From CAZOZP01 sp964584325 (GTDB taxonomy: Bacteria; Bacteroidota; Ignavibacteria; Ignavibacteriales; Melioribacteraceae): a stretch of DNA of 35,836 bases. Both the position numbers and the translations under genes were made by a program. Positions 35,436 to 35,836 of the stretch are shown piece after piece. Below the pieces are notes generated by a model. That model did no database searches, was not told where the DNA came from, and worked only from the letters and a program-made list of their open reading frames with translations. Each line of letters opens with the position of its first letter. The first letter of the stretch is position 1. Location of the stretch: positions 1-35,836 of the forward strand of contig CAZOZP010000037.1 in assembly GCA_964584325.1 (NCBI GenBank). The letters run 5' to 3'.

Positions 35436-35462
35436 TCCGACAGACTCGACTCTTACACTCCC

Positions 35463-35763
35463 ACTTCTTGCACCGCTTCACCTCTTCATTTTACTGTTTA
35501 ACTTCTTTATTCCACAGCATCTACTCTTCATTGTACTGCCTTACGTCTTCATTTCACTGCATCACCACTTCATTTCACTGCTTTACGTCTTCATTTCTCT
35601 GCATTACCTCTTCATTTCTCTGCATTACCTCTTCATTTCTCTGCATTACTTCTTCATTTCTCTGCATTACCTCTTCATTTCTCTGCATTACGTCTTCATT
35701 TCTCTGCATTACGTCTTCATTTCTCTGCATTACCTCTTCATTTCTCTGCATTACTTCTTCATT
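35463..35763. repeat. 21-bp tandem repeat (minisatellite), ~13 units with degeneracy gradient
   Basis: The unit is CTTCATTTCTCTGCATTACNT with N = C, T or G. Units 35589-35756 are eight nearly identical copies. Going left (35484-35588) five further copies diverge step by step, and 35463-35483 is barely recognisable; a partial unit ends at 35763. All drift is on the left, so expansion is recent at the right. Read on the minus strand the clean units encode MQRNEEV in frame (GAG, GAA or GAC at the variable codon), and this frame stays open to the window edge. Confidence 0.92.
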
Positions 35764-35835
35764 GAGTTGTTTCCCGGATAATTTTAACCCAAATTTGTCA
35801 TTGAGGAAGAAAGTAATGACAAATCGCCTAACAAA
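35575..35835 (-). CDS. Possible partial reading frame carrying MQRNE[E/D]V heptads
   Basis: On the minus strand a frame is open from the window edge to a TGA at 35575-35577, 86 codons. It reads FFLNDKFGLKLSGKQL, then eight MQRNEEV/MQRNEDV heptads, then a stop inside the first diverged unit. No start codon is visible, so a start outside the window would be needed. The other two minus frames of the unit contain stops. It may be the C-terminal tail of a gene beyond the window or simply non-coding repeat DNA. Confidence 0.25.
   Translation of the reverse strand, partial: FVRRFVITFFLNDKFGLKLSGKQLNEEVMQRNEEVMQRNEDVMQRNEDVMQRNEEVMQRNEEVMQRNEEVMQRNEEVMQRNEDVKQ
35781..35813. repeat. 33-bp inverted repeat, right copy
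   Basis: Exact reverse complement of positions 1-33. It overlaps a second, local inverted repeat: ATTTGTCATT at 35793-35802 and AATGACAAAT at 35815-35824, with a 12-base spacer (GAGGAAGAAAGT). The adjacent unit 35764-35780 has no copy at the left end. Confidence 0.92.
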
Positions 35836-35836
35836 A
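35816..35836 (+). CDS. Possible start of a gene leaving the window
   Basis: ATG at 35816 begins an open frame MTNRLTK that runs off the edge, with GAGGAAG about 7 bases upstream. Too short to judge. The same ribosome-site-like tract occurs, inverted, downstream of the 27-1352 gene. Confidence 0.25.

Noticed and set aside
35463..35763. CRISPR array
   Set aside because: The units are 21 bases and abut directly with no spacers, and no cas genes are present; this is a tandem repeat.
35252..35836. Integrated element at the tRNA-Arg gene
   Set aside because: There is no integrase, and I see no second copy of the tRNA 3' end as an attachment site in the window.

Overview
The window looks like a chromosomal segment from a member of the Ignavibacteria/Bacteroidetes-Chlorobi lineage. 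Three things point there: a very large gingipain-type (C25) surface protein with a FlgD-like type IX secretion C-terminal domain; the gene set TPR lipoprotein, DUF4292 lipoprotein, EnvC-like M23 protein and flippase in one operon; and many beta-barrel outer-membrane proteins and lipoproteins. Base composition is low GC overall. It is visibly lower still (more A/T runs) between about 8.3 and 16 kb, where the glycan genes lie.

Layout. (1) 27-6592, minus: a PorU-like C25 protein followed by an outer-membrane beta-barrel gene. (2) 6618-8569, plus: a WecG/TagA/CpsF-family glycosyltransferase, a DUF4328 membrane protein and a small, probably truncated ORF. (3) 8517-17267, minus: a surface-polysaccharide cluster, mostly translationally coupled. 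It holds two GT4 and one GT2 glycosyltransferases, two SAM methyltransferases, a Wzx-type flippase, two full-length members of an unrecognised GT-B-like family sharing an SLDHS motif, and a broken third copy of that family. (4) 17267-21050, minus: EnvC-like murein hydrolase activator, DUF4292 lipoprotein and TPR lipoprotein, coupled by overlaps to the flippase. (5) 21123-22079: rsgA, intact in frame but with no ATG/GTG/TTG start at its N-terminus. (6) 22154-25058: a three-gene overlapping operon of an aromatic- and Arg-rich lipoprotein, a lipoprotein with one CXXCH motif, and a FadL/PorV-like barrel. (7) 25195-27969: a barrel protein, a small membrane-anchored protein, and a complete type II restriction-modification pair (PmeII-like endonuclease and a TSPPY methyltransferase). 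(8) 27972-34017: cysS, a LOG-family protein, small TPR and membrane proteins, a TerB-like protein, an EamA transporter and eno. (9) 34189-35836: an unknown conserved-looking protein, tRNA-Arg(CCU), then about 500 bp of non-genic repeats, including a 21-bp minisatellite, ending in a 33-bp exact inverted copy of the first 33 bases of the window.

The best candidates for something undescribed are the 22-25 kb lipoprotein/CXXCH/barrel operon, the SLDHS-family paralogues with a broken copy and ~110-bp direct repeats in the glycan cluster, the AUU/AUA-type start of rsgA directly behind a terminator hairpin, and the minisatellite plus terminal inverted repeat at the right end. All calls are made by eye from sequence and family knowledge; no database search was run.
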